Below, piece by piece: positions 36,757 to 48,480 of a DNA stretch of 64,000 nucleotides. The position numbers and the translations under genes were made by a program. The DNA lies in NCBI GenBank assembly GCA_023053685.1, contig JALIGW010000016.1, forward strand, positions 5,650,001 to 5,714,000, in the 5' to 3' direction. Origin of the DNA: Diadophis punctatus similis. Lineage: Eukaryota; Chordata; Lepidosauria; Squamata; Dipsadidae. A model generated the notes under the pieces. That model searched no databases. It was not told the origin of the DNA and saw nothing but the letters and a program-made list of their open reading frames with translations. Position 1 is the stretch's first letter, and the number at the start of each line of letters is the position of its first letter.

Positions 36757-37481
36757 CTCTAAGCTCTCCTCTACGGTCCAACATTTAAAACTCCATTAAC
36801 TTGCTTGTAGAATGAAAAGGCAAACAATGACAATTTCCGATGGGAGGAATTCTTCCAAAAGTTTAAAATTGTAATTCCAACTCCACCTGTTTTTATTCTG
36901 TTGGTAAACTTTGTCAAATCCATATTCTAAGCATCCTTTTGCTGTTTAATCTGAAAAAAATAATATTTTTCAAACGCTTTTACAATCCTATTTAAAAGTT
37001 ATCTAAGGAGAAGACAACTCATCTAGCAAATGCAGTATAACTTATTGATCTGAAGGGTCTTAATCTTTAATGCAAATTCAGAGTGTTTAAGCAGTGAGAC
37101 TTGGTTGAACCTAGTTCTTTAAAAAGGCTGTGTTGATGATCATGAACAAAGATGGTTCCTCCCTCGATTTGCAGATGCTCAACCTGTAAGCATACTGTAG
37201 AATGACATTCCTATGGCTTACTCATGAGAAGCTGCTGTGTGGACTTACATGGGCTATCTCAAAGTCTCCCCTTACCATGGGGAGATATCAGCGGCCTGGC
37301 TCTTGTAACAATTTTCTGTTACAAAAAAAAGGGACACAAGCTACCGATAGCCATGACCAGAAGTCGATATCCATTACATGCTAATTAGGAAACTGGGCAA
37401 GCTAGATGGCTTGATAATTAAATGGATATATAAGTGTCATGAGAATCTTACTCAAAAAACCTGCTTCTTAATGGTTGTTCA

Positions 37482-37769
37482 CAGTGGCGGGTTGCTGTCT
37501 TACTGGTGCCGGTGCGCTGCGCGCGCATCTCCAAGTTTCTCCAAGAAATCTCGCTGAAACCTCTCTCTCGCACGCGTCCCCTCGTGAGATTTCGGCGCGA
37601 TTTTGCTTCCGCGCGCAGAAGCAAAATCATCCCAAAATTAACGAAAAAAATGGCAACGCGCACAGTGGACCGGCAGAGAGGACTCTGGAGTGGTCACGCG
37701 CAAATTGCGCAATCGGCCGCTCCCTACCGGAGCTGTGCACCGGGCAGCTCCAGCAGGAACCCACCTCTG
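37482..37769 (+). mobile_element. hAT family B-like, nonautonomous
   Basis: The ends are CAGTGGCGGGTTGCTG and GAACCCACCTCTG with perfect duplications GTTGTTCA (37474-37481, 37770-37777). The interior is GC-rich and differs from other family B copies. It sits between two parts of a degraded CR1-like LINE. Confidence 0.83.
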
Positions 37770-37789
37770 GTTGTTCATTAATTTGGAAA

Positions 37790-38945
37790 CAGGTACCAAG
37801 TGGGGTTCAATAGAGGTCATTCCTGGGTCTCTATACTCTTCAGTATTTTCACTTTGAGGAAATGCTTGTCAAATGTTCAGATGACATAATACTAAAAGGG
37901 AGAGTTAATAATTTACAGGAAATATTAAATTCAACATGATCTTGATAGGTTGGAGAAATGGTCTCAGAGAGAAAAGCAAAAGATCATTTAGGAAGCAAAA
38001 ATAAAATTCTCAGGTGCAGGATAGTTGATACCTGGTGTGTTAACGGTATGATATTTTTGGAATATCAGTGGATTACAAACTGATTTGCCAAAAAGGCAAA
38101 TCAAAATGTAGACTGCATCAGAAGAACTATTTTCAAAGCACAAGAAATAATTGTTCCATTTTATTCTGCCTTGGTCAGACCTGACATCCCCTGCTGGCTC
38201 TAGTTCCATATTATGTCTCATTTTGAAAACAGTTCAGATAAATCGGGACAGGCAATGAACATAAAGGGGTCTAGAAACTGAGTTCTGTCAAGAGCTGGTT
38301 ATGTTTAGCCCTCAGAAATGGTAATTGAAGGGAATATTCTTCAAACACCTGAAAGATTGTCACACGGAAGATTAATAAGTTCTGTCTCGTTCCAGAATGC
38401 AGGACAGAGAATAATGGATTTAAGTTGCAGGAAGGCAGACTCTGATTGAATATTATGGGGTTTGACAATGGAATTATTTATCCAGAGAGGCAATTTCCCT
38501 ATTTCTCTTTCATGAGTTATGTTCGTGCAGATGCTAGACAGCCATCTACTGGGGTGCTTTAATTTAGATTTCTGCCCTGCGTATGGGATTCAACTCGGTG
38601 GTTTAGATCTGGGGTGTCAAACTCCTGATTTGGGTGCTTAGATCTGGCCCGCGGGGCCACCCTGGAAACAGTGAAGGACCGGCCCATGGTGCCTCTGCCA
38701 GCAAAAACGGAGCTCAGGAGGGCCGCACGCACCCCTCGCAGAGGGTTGCAGGAGGCCGTTGCAGCCGAAAACGGAGCTTGGAAGCCTGTTTTCACTGGCA
38801 GAGCACTCGGGCCACCACAGGTACCCCAGACATGAGTGACGTCGAGCTGGGGGGCCCTGCCCGCCCAGGTCAAACACAGCCCTGCGTCCCTCAATGAAAT
38901 CGAATTTGACATCCCTGGTTTAGATGATCCTTCCCATTTCTATTA
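37790..38945 (+). mobile_element. degraded CR1-like LINE, 3' ORF part and tail, split by a hAT
   Basis: It contains reverse-transcriptase-like text around GTGGGGTTCAATAGAGG, FADD-box-like CAGATGACATAATAC, and a 3' UTR resembling CR1/L3 (GTTTAGATGATCCTTCCC). It is broken by stops and carries the family D hAT 38609-38917. Confidence 0.55.
38609..38917 (+). mobile_element. hAT family D, nonautonomous
   Basis: The ends are CTGGGGTGTCAAACTC and AATTTGACATCCCTG with perfect duplications GTTTAGAT (38601-38608, 38918-38925). It is inserted in the tail of a degraded CR1-like LINE. Confidence 0.86.
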
Positions 38946-39509
38946 CTCTATTCTTTTAGGTGGAGTTCATAATTGTGTTAAGCCATTACAACTTGGTTTC
39001 TGGTTAACATGATTCAATAATCATTCAAAACGGTTTGTAAACCACAGGTTCTAGCTTAATATGTGTGATTTTAATCAGTTGTGAGTTATTAAAATGGCCA
39101 GATTTCCACACTGTGATTTCAGGTAGCTTTCCAGGATTGTGGGGAAGAGATTATGGGACCAGCTTACTTACCAAAAGCTTCATTCATATCCCCAGTCTTA
39201 AAATGTCTGTCCCTAGTCACACAAAATCAATTGAAAATTACACTGCTTGGAGGACTGATTTGTGACTCCAGCTATTTACAAGGTGTCGAAACTGTATGAC
39301 TTGCTTAGTGTGATGTCTCAAATTCAAACACTGTATGACTTGCTTATTATGATGTATCAATCAGTAACATATCTGAACCAATGGAAGCTTCAAATAGATT
39401 CTGATAAAGGTATATGGTTGGTAGATTGAATTTCTATGGCTGAAAGCATTAATGTTAGAAATAACTGCCTGTTAGCAGTATCTAAGTCAGCAGAGTAAGT
39501 AACAGCAAT

Positions 39510-40155
39510 GCGCTCTACATGGGGCTACCTTTGAAGAGTGTCCGGAGACTACAATTGGTGCAAAATGCAGCTGCGCGAGCTGTGGTGGGTGTACCTAGAT
39601 ACACCCACGTAACACCTATCCGCCAGCTGCATTGGCTGCCCATTAGTCTCCGGATCCAATTTAAGGTGTTGGTTTTGACCTTTAAAGCCCTACATGGCTC
39701 AGGGCCAGGTTACCTTTGGGACCGCATCCTGCTGCATACCTCCCTACGACCGGTCAGGGCCCACAGAGTTGGTCTCCTCCAGGTCCCATCGACCAAGCAA
39801 TGCCGGTTGGCGGGGCCGAGGGGGAGAGCCTTCTCTGTGGGAGCTCCCTCCCTTTGGAACCAACTCCCTCCAGAGATCAGGACTATCCCCACCCTGCTGG
39901 CCTTCCGTAAAGCAATAAAAACTTGGCTCTTCCGGCAGGCGGGATGAAAGCGAGACCAGCCAGACCAGATATGGGTCTCCCCCCTAGTTTTTGAAAGCTA
40001 GATGCTCTTTTTAATTTTTGTAGTTTTTAATTGTTATGTCTCTTTTTTATACTGATAAATAGATTTGACATGTTGTGAGCCGCCCAGAGTCCCCCGGGAG
40101 TTGGGCGGCATACAAATCTGTTTAAATAAATAATAAATAAATAAATAAATAAACA
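39510..40155 (+). mobile_element. L2 LINE 3' end
   Basis: The + strand encodes the L2 reverse-transcriptase C-terminal region for about 142 codons (RRLQLVQNAAARAVVGVPRY, LHWLPISLRIQFKVLVLTFK), followed by the L2 3' end (GAGCCGCCCAGAGTC) and an (AAAT)n tail. The frame is still open, so this copy is fairly young but 5'-truncated. It ends about 160 bp before the SPATA13 exon at 40313. Confidence 0.85.
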
Positions 40156-40312
40156 TCTGATAATATTCATTTAACAACAAGATTACCGTAGTATAACTTT
40201 AAAGATTTTCTCAGCTACAAGAAAGAGCCCTTCAAACCTTTTCTATCATACAGAGAATATCTCTTCTGAATAGAGAAAAATCCTAAATGTTCACTTTGTT
40301 TTCTTGGTGCAG

Positions 40313-42100
40313 GCAGTGCAGACTACCGGAGAGCCGAATTCACCGAAAATATGTCTGAACAAGGAGCTTGAAAAATGCATAGTTGAAGAAAGGCTTCAAC
40401 ATGGAGAAGATGAAGATCAAGCAGTCATGAGCCATGACTCCTCTTCTTGTACAAAAACTGAAAACATGACAACTTGGCAGAATGGCTTGGGAAATGCCGC
40501 CTCTGTTATCTGTATAGTAATGGATAATAAAGAATCAGGGAGCAATACTACCTCGTTATGTCAAAATGGAGGGATCAGCACAAATAACAAAAATGGGAAT
40601 AACAATCAGGACGATAAAACCAGTCCTTCCAAAATAATGCATTTTTTCCCCACTCCTCGTAAGAGGTCCAGCTCCAATGTAGAACGGCCTCGTTCCGTTA
40701 TAGTTATGGGGAACTCGTCAACATGGAATGCTTTGTCTTCCCTTAGAAAAATGGGATCTTTCAAGAAGTTGAAATCATCAGTTCTCCAAGGAATTCCAGC
40801 CAAAGAAGATCCAGATAGCTTAAAGGATAGCCTGTCAGAGAACAAAACCAGGAAGTACATTCCAAACAATACAACCGTGAGAGTTCAGACAAACAGATAT
40901 TCTTATTCGGGGCCTTTACACGACAGCATCACAGATAACACAGTGGTTTCTGATAATTCTGATGGAGAGGAAGATTCCTTCTTGAGGAACACTCATCGAT
41001 CACGGAGCATCAGGTGTGCTTACGCAACTGGCCGTATAAATTTATTAGACGGTGATAAAACCCAGGACCCTCAGGGCAATACCAAAATGGACTCCCCTGT
41101 CATGCAGGAATCCCAGATTTGTGAAATTGTAGGGAAAGATCCAGAATGTCCCAAGGTGATTTACAGGAGGAGTAAAAGCAGTGATAACCTGAATTTTCTC
41201 AAAAAAAGCTCGTGCAAAAGGAAGTCAACCTCAAACCTCACCGACCTCAAAGCTGTAAATGAAAAGCCTTTGCCACCAAGAACCACAAGTATGTCGTCAA
41301 CCGACTCAGACAAAACCAACAGGAACTCTGAGCGGAAATCTAAACGTTGGAAGAGCCCAATTAGAGCGAAGGATTTTGACAGAGTTTTGAAACTTGTCAG
41401 TAACGTAACTGATGGCGCTTTGAAGAAGGACTGTCCTAGGACCGATATTTCTTCCCCCGGTGAACAGAACCAAAAGACAAGACCAAACAGCAGGCTCCAT
41501 GAGGATTATTCCCACAGGGTTTCCAGCAGCACGGAGAAAGAGAGGCGGAAATGTCTGCCATCCCGGCGTCACCTGGCTTCAGCTCCTTCCAGTTACACCA
41601 TCCGGTGCTCTGAGGATGACTCTCCTGGATCGCCATCTACATTAAATGTTAACGCTACCAGCCATAGGATGTCATCCTGTGATCTTTCAGAGTTGGTTTG
41701 TTCTCCACCTCCACTTCAGAACCCTGGGTTGATTCCAGATGAAGTTTTCCATGAAGATTTTGATGGGTCAAAAAACTCCAGCCCACTTACATATAGCACT
41801 GAGCGCCCCAACCATCCTGCTAGACCCACCGTTCCCAAGCCTCAGAGTCTTACTGCAGAAAGCATCAAGTGCAACATGGATGTCCATTGTCCAGACCGGT
41901 ACAGTACTCTGTCGCTCAACTCAGTGGAAAGTGAGGGAAGAGGGGAGGGGTCGTCTGCCAAGTTGGGGAAGAGTCCTGTTTGCTTCCAGGACTCTGTGCA
42001 AGCCATCTACTATGACGATACAAATGAAGACAGTGGCATCAGCAGCCATTCCCAGCTGAGTCTCAACTTAGCTGTGAGTGCTGATGAAAAGAAGGAAGAG
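40313..42100 (+). CDS. SPATA13: SPATA13 (ASEF2), large N-terminal coding exon
   Basis: This exon encodes the N-terminal, mostly disordered part of the long form of SPATA13/ASEF2, a cytoplasmic guanine nucleotide exchange factor for Rac1/Cdc42 that is activated by APC binding and acts in cell migration. It is open for exactly 596 codons between a consensus acceptor (pyrimidine-rich, ending TGCAG at 40312) and a strong donor (GAG|GTAAGA at 42101), so it is phase 0 at both ends. The product is rich in Ser, Lys, Arg and Asn, with basic-serine patches such as TPRKRSSS and a segment GSFKKLKSSVLQGI, and has no catalytic domain. The first in-frame ATG after the acceptor is at 40427, with G at -3. It is the likely initiator if the upstream exon is untranslated. 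Reading past 42100 hits a stop soon after, as expected for an intron. Gene identity rests mainly on the two downstream exons, which join in phase. Confidence 0.85.
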
Positions 42101-42216
42101 GTAAGAAGGAAAGTAAGCGCTTTTTAAAACAATCAGTAATGCTTTATATGGTTGTCCTGTGGCTCAGCTGTCTTGTGCTTATCTCTATTGTACCTTTCGT
42201 ACAATGCTTTCCTTTA

Positions 42217-42347
42217 AAATGAGGACCCAGATTGTTGGGGGCAATATAAATATACATTGCTTACTGGTGTAAACTGCTTAGAGAGTGCTTGCACTTTGAG
42301 GCGGTATATAAATCTCACAAATAAATAAATAAATAAATAAATAAATT
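42217..42347 (+). mobile_element. Sauria-type SINE, 5'-truncated, second subfamily
   Basis: It begins inside the body (AAAATGAGGACCCAGATTG) and has CATTGCTTACTGGTGTAAAC and an (AAAT)n tail, matching the 30.2 kb subfamily. It lies about 115 bp after the SPATA13 exon donor. Confidence 0.78.
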
Positions 42348-42930
42348 TATGCAGAAATAAATCCCCATGGATAGAACTTTAAAAAAAACGAAAGTAGCAC
42401 CAATTTATTTTGCTTCCCTATACACAAGAATAACAACAGTTCTAGCACAAAGGTTGCTTATAGACCTTTTCAAGGACAGCATTATTGCATATCATAAGGT
42501 TAGAAGCTTGGGGCAGGATCAAGACCAAGCAGGTCTGGTGAAGATTGCTGGGTTCTTGACAGAAAACGTTTAGTGTAAAGTACATGTCCGTGTCGATGGT
42601 AGTAAACTGGTAACTGATCTGGCAACCAGCCCTAAACCTGTTAAGCTTGTAAATGCACAATGTATATGTGAATATCAATACAGCATATATGGCAATATAT
42701 TGTGTTTAAATGGCAATATATGCTGGTAAATGATTTGAATATGCATTGGGTAGAAGTAAGGATACCATTATTTTTTACCACCAATTTATAAAGTATCATC
42801 TGGTATATAATGCAATTATTATGATTTTTGTAAACGGTTTGTTTTTCCTTACATTTTTCTATTTCCTCTCAGTAGCCCTAATCTATACAGCGTCAAATAA
42901 CTCATAAGCATTAAAATGTTTAACATTTTT

Positions 42931-43162
42931 AGAGCCGTGGTGGGATGGTGGTTAGAATGCAGTATTGCAGACTAATTCTGCCGACTGCCAGCAGTTCGAT
43001 TCTCACTGGCTCAAGGTTGACTCAGCCTTCCATCCTTCCGAGGTCGATAAAATAAGGGCCCAGATTGTTGGAGGCACTATGTTGACTCTGTAAAACCGCT
43101 TAGAGAGTGGCTGCAAAGCACACTGTGGTATATAAGTCTAAGTGCTTTTGCTATTGCCATTT
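42931..43162 (+). mobile_element. Sauria-type SINE
   Basis: Head AGAGCCGTGGTGGGATGGTG, body CCCAGATTGTTGGAGGCAC, tail AAGTGCTTTTGCTATTGCC. Moderately diverged. Confidence 0.8.
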
Positions 43163-43214
43163 TGTACTAGCAAGAAAAGTGCTGTAGTCACTGTTTTTGG
43201 CTGCATCTTGAGAA

Positions 43215-43930
43215 CATAAGCAGTGTGTCCTGTTTGATTGAATTCCTGGCCCATCTAATCCAGCGGTCTCTTCTCACAGAAGCCACCCAACTGCACAGGA
43301 AGCCCCTGGTCTCCCAGCAGGTGGCCTTCAAATTCAAATCTTTATAGTCACCGCACAACATATGTACAATAAGATTGGTTGTGCTCCCTCAGTGCACCCC
43401 CCAACACAATACAACTCACAGTGAAGACAGAAAATCCCTAACCCAGTAACACATATTAACAAACACCCAGTCCTATTGGACCAGTGTGAACATGTTACAC
43501 ATTGCGCCGGCCCTGCAGAGACAATCACACTATCATCAGGGCTGATAGTCATGGATTCCCATGATTTCCATGAACTGATCCAACCCTTTCTGGAACCAGC
43601 CAAGCTACATCTCATGGTAGTGAATTTCAAAGTTAAATTACATGTGGTATAAAAAGTATTTTCTTTGGCCTGTCCTGATGCTTCCAGGATTCAATTTCAT
43701 TTGGTGACCTCTAGGTCTAACATTTGGGGAAGGAGAAAATAGCTTCTCCTTGTTCACTTTATCCACACTGCCTTTGTATATTTCAGTGGTGTCTCCTCTG
43801 TTTGTTTTTTTAAACTAAAAGGACCCAAATATTGCAGCCTTTCTTTATAGGGAAACTGCTTTATCACCTCTATCATTTTAGTTGTCCTTACAACCTTAAT
43901 AATGTCATTATAGATTTCAATACCTAGACC
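43215..43930 (-). mobile_element. degraded old CR1-like fragment
   Basis: Antisense segments such as GCAGCCTTTCTTTATAGGG and TATCATTTTAGTTGTCC resemble CR1 ORF ends. The piece at 43335-43540 does not match and may be another insertion. Divergence is high. Confidence 0.4.
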
Positions 43931-44344
43931 TGTATGTATCGTTTGAGCACATTTTAATTTTTTAAAATGCAGATTTCTGTTCCTTGTGATTTTACAGAAA
44001 GGCTTGAATTTTGCCTAATTAAAGTCCAGAGCCTGTGGTTGCTCAAGATTTTTTACTGGAAAAGACTTCAGTGTCCTGTTAAAAGCATTTTGCCCTTGTC
44101 CTCCAATTACCATCTACAAGCTCTTGCCTTTTCAGTGTTCTTGTAAAGCCTGAGAGTAGAACTATGCTAAATACGAGAAGTGTGTGGAAGAACAGGAAAA
44201 GGAAACTGGGTTAACAACTTGTGGCTTTTCACTTAACTCTTCTTTTTTATTTTGTTTCCTGTTTCTTAACTACCATTCTGAACTTGCAACATACACTGAC
44301 AGTTATGTTTCAGAAAGTTTTTAAAAGTTTCCATATAGACAGGC

Positions 44345-44667
44345 ATTCTGTCTCTGTCTCTGTCTCCCTCCCTCCCTCCCTCCTCCCTCCCTCCCTCTCT
44401 CCCTCCCATTCTCTCTTTCTCTCCCATTCTCCCATTTTCTCTCTCCATTCTCTCTCTCTCTCTTATTCTCCCACTCTCTCTCTCCCATTCTCTCTTTCTC
44501 TCCTATTCTTCCATTCTCTCTCTCTCCATTCTCTCTCTCTCTCTTATTCTCCCATTCTCTTCTCTCCCATTCTCTCCTATTCTCTCCTATTCTCCCATTC
44601 TCTCTCTCCATTCTCTCTCCCTCAATTCTTTCTCTCTCTTTCTCTCCCATTCTCCCATTCTCTCTCT

Positions 44668-44755
<88 letters not shown>
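44345..44755. repeat. polypyrimidine tract, CT-rich with pure (CT)n end
   Basis: About 410 bp of almost only C and T on the + strand: CCCTCC repeats, then CTCCCATTCTCTCT-type units, then a pure (CT)n run of about 85 bp (44668-44753). It is in a SPATA13 intron. Frames on both strands are low-complexity artefacts. Confidence 0.95.
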
Positions 44756-44757
<2 letters not shown>

Positions 44758-45039
44758 TAAAACTACAGATTTCATAAAGTTCTCTGCTGAATTTAACAGC
44801 TCCATCACTTGATACAGTAAAGTTTACTGGAAAAGAATTATATAAACTATTTTCTTCCTCCTGTTTGTGGCTACTTCACTGACTCTGTGCGGTGCCTGCC
44901 ACATTTTAGATACCAACCTATCTTGGTTATTTAGAGCAGTTACCTATAACTGTGTGAAGACTCTGCAAGTTTATTTTAAAACGTTTGATGTTGTTGATAA
45001 ATGAAACATTTTCTGGCTTTGGGCTTGTCACGTCTGATT

Positions 45040-45245
45040 TGTTGATTTATTTTTATCCCACTTTTATTATTTTTTATAAATCACTCAAAGTGGTAAACAT
45101 ACCTAACATGCTTTCCTTCTCCTATTTTCCCCACAACAACCTATTGAGGTGCATTGAGCTGAGAGTATAACTAGCCCCAAATCACCCAGCTCACTTTCAT
45201 GTCAATTTCTAAGACCCTCACCAGTGACTCTGAACTGAGAAACCA
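45040..45245 (-). mobile_element. MIR/CORE-type SINE, antisense, worn
   Basis: It has ATTTTTATCCCACTTTT, CCTATTTTCCCCACAACAAC and CCCCAAATCACCCAGCTC in the same order as the 49 kb copy, but lacks the tRNA-like head. Confidence 0.45.
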
Positions 45246-45711
45246 AAGACAAAGACAAATATAATGCAGACTTTATTTCTATAGTTGGGGGTCTCATTGT
45301 ATGAAAGATAAGACCGCAGAATAATACTGAAAAGTTAATAGGTAACTTTTTTTGTACTGAACTTGTTTTATGTACATTTATCTCTGATTCCCATGCCTGT
45401 AATCTTCCTTGGAATAAACTTGAGCAGATCGATTAGAGATGCATAAATCAGATGGAATATTTATTTGACACAACAAAATCGTAGAAGACGCACTTTGCAT
45501 TAGAAAGTCCCAGGTTAGATGACATCTTTCTGCTTTATACTGCAGAAGGATGTAATTTCCAACATCCAGGTAAAAGGATACAAAGTATGGAATTTGGGGA
45601 AATTCTGTGTTCAACCACTAAATCAATAATAGATCAATAGGACAAAAATTTTAGATTATAGTGTTTTGTGTTTAATACTGTTGTTACTGATTTAATGGAG
45701 AAGCCCTAGAT

Positions 45712-46097
45712 CAGGGATTGGCAACCTTAAACACTCAAAGAGCCATTTGGACCCGTTTCCCACAGAAAAGAAAACACCGGGAGCCACAAGCCCCTTTTGA
45801 CATTTCAAATACACTGCATATATCATTTTTTACCATTATGCTATGTATAAAAAAAACCTATAATGTTTTGCATTTATGAAATCAATGACCTGCTACACAG
45901 AAAATACCTTTTTATTTCTGCATGCAACAAAAACATTTTGAACTCTGAAAAAAAGATGGGTCAAAAAGCTCAATAAATCACGTGCTGGTGGGTGTCGCAC
46001 ATTGGCGGTTGTGATGCATATTTTGAGCGACAGGGAGCCGCAGCAGAGGGATGAAAGAGCCACATGTGGCTCCAGAGCCGCGGGTTGCAGACCCCTG
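45712..46097 (+). mobile_element. hAT Charlie-like element (family H)
   Basis: The ends CAGGGATTGGCAACC and GGTTGCAGACCCCTG are flanked by perfect duplications CCCTAGAT (45704-45711, 46098-46105). The interior is AT-rich between GC-rich ends with GAGCCACATGTGGCTC. It is a nonautonomous deletion derivative in the SPATA13 intron. Confidence 0.83.
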
Positions 46098-46379
46098 CCC
46101 TAGATGGAATGAATCTTTCTCCAAAGGGACTAAAAAAACTGAAATGAGAGCTGAAAGGTTTTGTGTTCCTAGTTCTGAAGCAAAATTCAAATGTTAATCT
46201 GTAACATTTAATTAAGTAGTCTTAATCGACTACTATGAACACAGAGCGCTTAATGTGCTGGTGTTGATGTAGTAAAATCAGCACGTTCATAATCAGTGAA
46301 TCTATAAATCCACATTTTTCATGAAGCAGATGGAAAATTAAAGCCCTCCATTAGTTTTATTATTTAACTTCCTTTAAAG

Positions 46380-46498
46380 CAGGGTCTCCAACCATGGCAA
46401 CTTTAAGACTTCTGGACTTCAACTTCCAGAGTTCTGGCTGAGGAATTCTGGGAGTTGAAGTCCACAAGTCTTAAAATTGCCAAGGTTGGAGACCCCTG
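46380..46498. mobile_element. foldback MITE (family F)
   Basis: The ends CAGGGTCTCCAACC and GGTTGGAGACCCCTG and the arms ACTTTAAGACTTCTGGACTT and its inverse match family F. The flanks share TTTAAAG but not as a clean 8-bp duplication. Confidence 0.68.
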
Positions 46499-46802
46499 CA
46501 AAGTTTAAAGGGAAAACTGTCCCTGTTGCCTTGGGGAATCAATCTATTTGTATTCTCAACATGCCCCCTAGTGGTATGTATGGAAGCTTGACAGGTTCAA
46601 ATTTTGAAAATTTACGATGTTCTGACATCGTAATGATCCAGAAAATCCCCTTAAACATAGTGTACGGCTCAGTTACTGTTGTTGAGAATTCAATGTTCCT
46701 GCAGAATTTTGCAATTCCCATTAGATTTACAGAATACTTTAATAAGGACTTCAAAAGAACAAATAAATATAATATATCATGTTAGCTGTAAATAATTACA
46801 GG

Positions 46803-46893
46803 TGATGACCTAGAAACCAAGAGACTCTGAGTTCTAGTCCCACCTTAGGCATAAAGAATGGGCTGGGTGACTTTCGGCCACTCATTCTCTCTT
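46803..46893 (+). mobile_element. MIR/CORE-type SINE fragment
   Basis: Sense fragment with GACTCTGAGTTCTAGTCCC and GGGTGACTTTCGGCCACTC, cut off by the Sauria-type SINE at 46896. Confidence 0.45.
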
Positions 46894-46895
46894 AG

Positions 46896-47103
46896 GAGCC
46901 GAGGTGGTGCAGTGGTTAAAGTGCAGCACTGCAGTTCAGCTGTTCAAATCTCACCGGCTCAAGGTTGACTCAGCCTTCCATCCTTCTGAGGTCGGTAAAA
47001 TGAGGACCCAGATTGTTGGGGGCAATATGCTGAACTCTGTAAACCGCTTAGAGGGGGCTGTAAAGCACTATGAAGCGGTATATAAGTCTAATTGCCATTG
47101 CTA
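46896..47103 (+). mobile_element. Sauria-type SINE
   Basis: Head AGGAGCCGAGGTGGTGCAGT, with a deletion between the A and B boxes, then the standard body. It follows directly on a MIR-like fragment. Confidence 0.82.
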
Positions 47104-47914
47104 GATCAATGCATCCCGCAAGGTCGTCGTTGTGGGGAAAATAGGAGGAAAAAGGAGCATTAGGACTATTTGCAGCCTTGAGTTATTTATAAAGTAACTC
47201 AGTAATAAAGGTGGATGAAAAATATATACTAAACGAATAAAACAACATCTATACATGTTGATTCCTTATAACAATTTATACGGTAAACCAGTATTACTGC
47301 TGCAGCATGCTGGCTTGTTTGTGACTTGCCAAAAGCTTGCCAAATGCTAATGATGAATGACAAAAGCAGTGATTTGCTGCCTCCCCTGTTTAGGGACCAT
47401 GCCAGCTTATGACAGATGTAGAAAAAGCAGATATTCGCCACTATTGCACATGTAGAAAAAGCAGGGCTTGTGTTACAATGCTGTTTTCATAATTCTTCCC
47501 CCACCCCCTCCTGCAGATGCTGATTTGATAACCCAGGCTCATGATTAATTAATATAATGAAGTTTAATTTATAGAAAAATATAATCAAACGACGGTGGGC
47601 AAGATTCATTCAGGCGCTACAATATAATTAGTTCTGTAATGAAGCCCGTGACCTTTATTATCTAAACAATTGAGCCAATGCATTAATCCTTATCCATAAC
47701 AAGGATGCGAAAGCCAGCTTAGTTTCTCTCTCTGTCAGCTGTTGCAGAAGGACAGAAATAGAGCTGAGTTCATAAGGTGTGCAGTTGCATCATCTGGATT
47801 TCACATCATTTTAATGTAGATAATAAACCTAATTATCACTCAACTCTTTTTTTAATTTTTTGTGGCTTTGAATCAGCTTTGTCTCTTGGTGACTATAACG
47901 TTTCATTTGAGAAA

Positions 47915-48020
47915 CTGAGAGGCAGTTCATTGTAGTGGTTAAGGTGCTTGCTTAGAAACTCAGAGACTGAGTTCTAGTCCTGCCTTGGGTGTGAAGCCAG
48001 TTAGATGTGAAAAAAAAATA
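47915..48020 (+). mobile_element. MIR/CORE-type SINE head fragment
   Basis: TGTAGTGGTTAAGGTGC, ACTGAGTTCTAGTCCTGCC and a short downstream part; it ends close to the L2 copy at 48055. Confidence 0.5.
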
Positions 48021-48054
48021 GAGTCTTAATATTTTTTTGCCTTATCTTGCCTTG

Positions 48055-48480
48055 AAATACAAAGGCATGCATAATCTGCGGGACCGCATCCTACCGCATA
48101 CCTCCCTACGACCAGTTAGGTCCCACAGAGTTGGTCTCCTCCGGGTCCCTTCAGCCAAGCAATGTCGGTTGGCGGGCCCGCAGGGGGAGAGCCTTCTCTG
48201 TGGGAGCTCCAGCTCTCTGGAACCAACTCCCCCCGGAGATCCGGACTATTCCCACCCTGCTGGCCTTCCGTAAAGCCATTAAAACATGGCTCTTCCGGCA
48301 GGCGGGGTGATATTGAGATCAATCCCCCATGTATGAATGTTGATGTGTTTTTAATTTTTTGTAATTTTTAATCATTTTATGGTTTTATATTGTTCTTATA
48401 TTATGCTGTACGCCGCCCTGAGTCCCATGGGAGTTGGGCGGCCTATAAGAACCATTAATAAAATAAATAAATAAATAAAA
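48055..48480 (+). mobile_element. L2 LINE 3' end
   Basis: It carries the same DRILPHTSLRPVRSHRVGLL segment and 3' tail (GCCGCCCTGAGTCCC, then (AATA)n) as 39.5 kb, with a shorter ORF piece. Confidence 0.82.

Noticed and set aside
39519..39947. 142-codon frame as a host gene
   Set aside because: It reads as the C-terminal part of an L2 reverse transcriptase, followed by the L2 3' end and tail.
44221..44757. 178-codon Ser/Leu-rich frame and 144-codon Arg/Glu-rich antisense frame
   Set aside because: Both are translations of the CT repeat tract.
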